Assembly: GCA_003452695.1 (NCBI GenBank)
Contig: DMNP01000153.1
Span: 1-5,989 of the forward strand
Origin: Eggerthellaceae bacterium
Lineage (GTDB): Bacteria; Actinomycetota; Coriobacteriia; Coriobacteriales; Eggerthellaceae
Length of the DNA stretch: 5,989 nt
Reading direction: 5' to 3'
A program made the position numbers and the translations under genes. Below, piece after piece: positions 4,848-5,989 of the stretch; position 1 is the first letter of the stretch; each line of letters starts with the position of its first letter. The notes beneath the pieces were generated by a model. The model saw nothing but the letters and a program-made list of their open reading frames with translations. It did not search any database and was not told the DNA's origin.

Positions 4848-5989
4848 ATGAACAAAATCGTCGAGAAATTCGAACTGTACGGCAAGGAGTACCGCCTGGA
4901 AACGGGCGAGCTGGCCAAGCAGACGACGGGCGCGGTGCTCGTCGGCCAGGGCGACACCACGGTGCTCGTTACCGCAGTCATCTCGAAGGAGGAGAAGAAC
5001 TACGACTTCTTCCCGCTGACCGTCGACTACATCGAGAAGATGTATGCCGTCGGACGCATACCGGGCGGTTACCTGAAGCGCGAAGCGCGCCCCTCCGAGA
5101 AGGGGACGCTCACCGCGCGCATGATCGACCGCCCCATCCGCCCCGGTTTCGCCGACGGCTTCAAGCGCGAGGTGCACGTGGTTGCCACCACGCTCGTCGC
5201 AGACCAGATTAACCCCATCGACAACATCTGCGTCATGGGCGCATCTGCCGCGCTGATGATCGGCGACGCGCCCTTCGACGGCCCCTGCGCCTGCGTGCGC
5301 GTCGGGCGCGACGCGGAAACGGGCGATTTCATCTGCAACCCCACCTACGAGGAGCAGGAAAAATCCGACTTGGACCTGATCATCGCCGGCACCTCCGACT
5401 ACATTTCCATGATCGAAGCCGGCGCGCAGGAGATTTCCGAAGAGGACATGCTGGCCGCGATGTCGTTCGGCCAAACGGCCATCGGCAAATTCTGCGAGGC
5501 GCAGCAGCGCTTCCTGGACCGGTGCGAAATCGAGAAGCGCGAATGGCCCATCCACACCGCCGACCCCTCCATCGCCGAGCGCATCCAGCCCTTCGCCGCA
5601 GACATGTCCGCAGCCCTGAAGGACGCCGACAAGCAGGCGCGCACGGGGAAGGTGGAAGAGCTGAAGGAGCGCATCAAGGCCGAGAAGTTCACCGATGAGG
5701 AACGGGAAGCCTGGGCAAGCGACATCGCGGCCGAGCTGAAGCTGCTCGAAAAGCACGCGATGCGCGCCATGGTCATCGAAACCGGCGAGCGTGCAGACGG
5801 CCGCAGGCCCGACGAGATCCGTCCGCTGCACATCGTTGCCGGCTACCTGCCGCGTGTGCACGGCTCCGGCCTGTTCCAGCGCGGGCAGACCCAGGTGCTC
5901 TCCGTTGCCACGCTCGGCATGCTGAACGAATGGCAGCGGCTCGACACCATCGAGCCCGTCGAGGGCAAGCGCTACATGCACCAGTACAA
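4848..5989 (+). CDS. pnp: polyribonucleotide nucleotidyltransferase (PNPase), 5' part
   Basis: The frame runs from ATG 4848 off the right edge, giving 380 complete codons of a protein normally about 700-750 residues long. PNPase is a trimeric 3'-5' phosphorolytic exoribonuclease that degrades RNA to nucleoside diphosphates and, in reverse, adds tails; it acts in mRNA turnover. The first RNase PH-like domain spans about 12-143, with VGRIPGGYLKREARPSE (68-84) and RMIDRPIRPGF (91-101) matching the conserved substrate-site motifs. The all-helical linker domain follows at about 150-300, with charged, Lys/Glu-rich helices at 260-305. The second RNase PH domain begins near RADGRRPDEIRPL (315-327), and GSGLFQRGQTQVL (339-351) and KRYMHQY (374-380) are visible. 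The second-domain catalytic Asp residues and the KH and S1 domains lie beyond the window. It follows rpsO, its usual partner, after a terminator and a palindrome. Confidence 0.96.
   Translation, partial: MNKIVEKFELYGKEYRLETGELAKQTTGAVLVGQGDTTVLVTAVISKEEKNYDFFPLTVDYIEKMYAVGRIPGGYLKREARPSEKGTLTARMIDRPIRPGFADGFKREVHVVATTLVADQINPIDNICVMGASAALMIGDAPFDGPCACVRVGRDAETGDFICNPTYEEQEKSDLDLIIAGTSDYISMIEAGAQEISEEDMLAAMSFGQTAIGKFCEAQQRFLDRCEIEKREWPIHTADPSIAERIQPFAADMSAALKDADKQARTGKVEELKERIKAEKFTDEEREAWASDIAAELKLLEKHAMRAMVIETGERADGRRPDEIRPLHIVAGYLPRVHGSGLFQRGQTQVLSVATLGMLNEWQRLDTIEPVEGKRYMHQY

Noticed and set aside
4743..5981. 412-codon open frame on the - strand opposite pnp
   Set aside because: It is a shadow of the pnp reading frame and has no family resemblance, while the + strand encodes unmistakable PNPase. 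It also crosses the rpsO-pnp palindrome.

Overview
The window is high-GC DNA with a strong G/C preference at third codon positions. Protein sequences and gene order suggest a high-GC actinobacterial lineage, most likely Coriobacteriia (Eggerthellaceae-like). That placement rests on the RecO and ribosomal protein/PNPase sequences and was not checked by a search. All real genes lie on the + strand.

Layout: (1) Positions 2-1186 hold the 3' part of a gene for a membrane-anchored PASTA-repeat protein whose N-terminus, possibly a Ser/Thr kinase domain, lies before the window. (2) Positions 1199-1963 encode the recombination mediator RecO, 12 bp downstream and in the same frame, so the two are probably cotranscribed. 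(3) A 265-bp gap carries a TATAAT-type -10 box and a clear ribosome binding site for (4) a ClC-family anion channel/transporter at 2229-3584 with unusual selectivity-filter motifs. (5) Positions 3585-4290 contain no convincing gene. They hold a dense island of two short palindromic repeat families. Family A includes a perfect 34-bp inverted pair with a second, nested inverted pair. Family B is a cluster of about five GTGTCA...TGACAC palindromes. Both share the octamer GGGGGACG. (6) A promoter near 4293-4321 and a structured leader of roughly 110 nt precede rpsO (4438-4725), which ends at a strong intrinsic terminator. (7) A 10-bp perfect palindrome and a purine-rich leader then lead into pnp (4848 to the window end, 5' part only).

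rpsO-pnp is the classical ribosomal protein S15/polynucleotide phosphorylase pair. Its leader shows mutually exclusive pairings that could hide or free the rpsO Shine-Dalgarno sequence, which would suit S15 feedback control. PASTA-recO is a separate transcription unit. The ClC gene appears to have its own promoter. The repeat island between the ClC gene and rpsO is the least ordinary part of the window. It looks like REP/BIME- or MITE-type non-autonomous repeat DNA rather than coding sequence.
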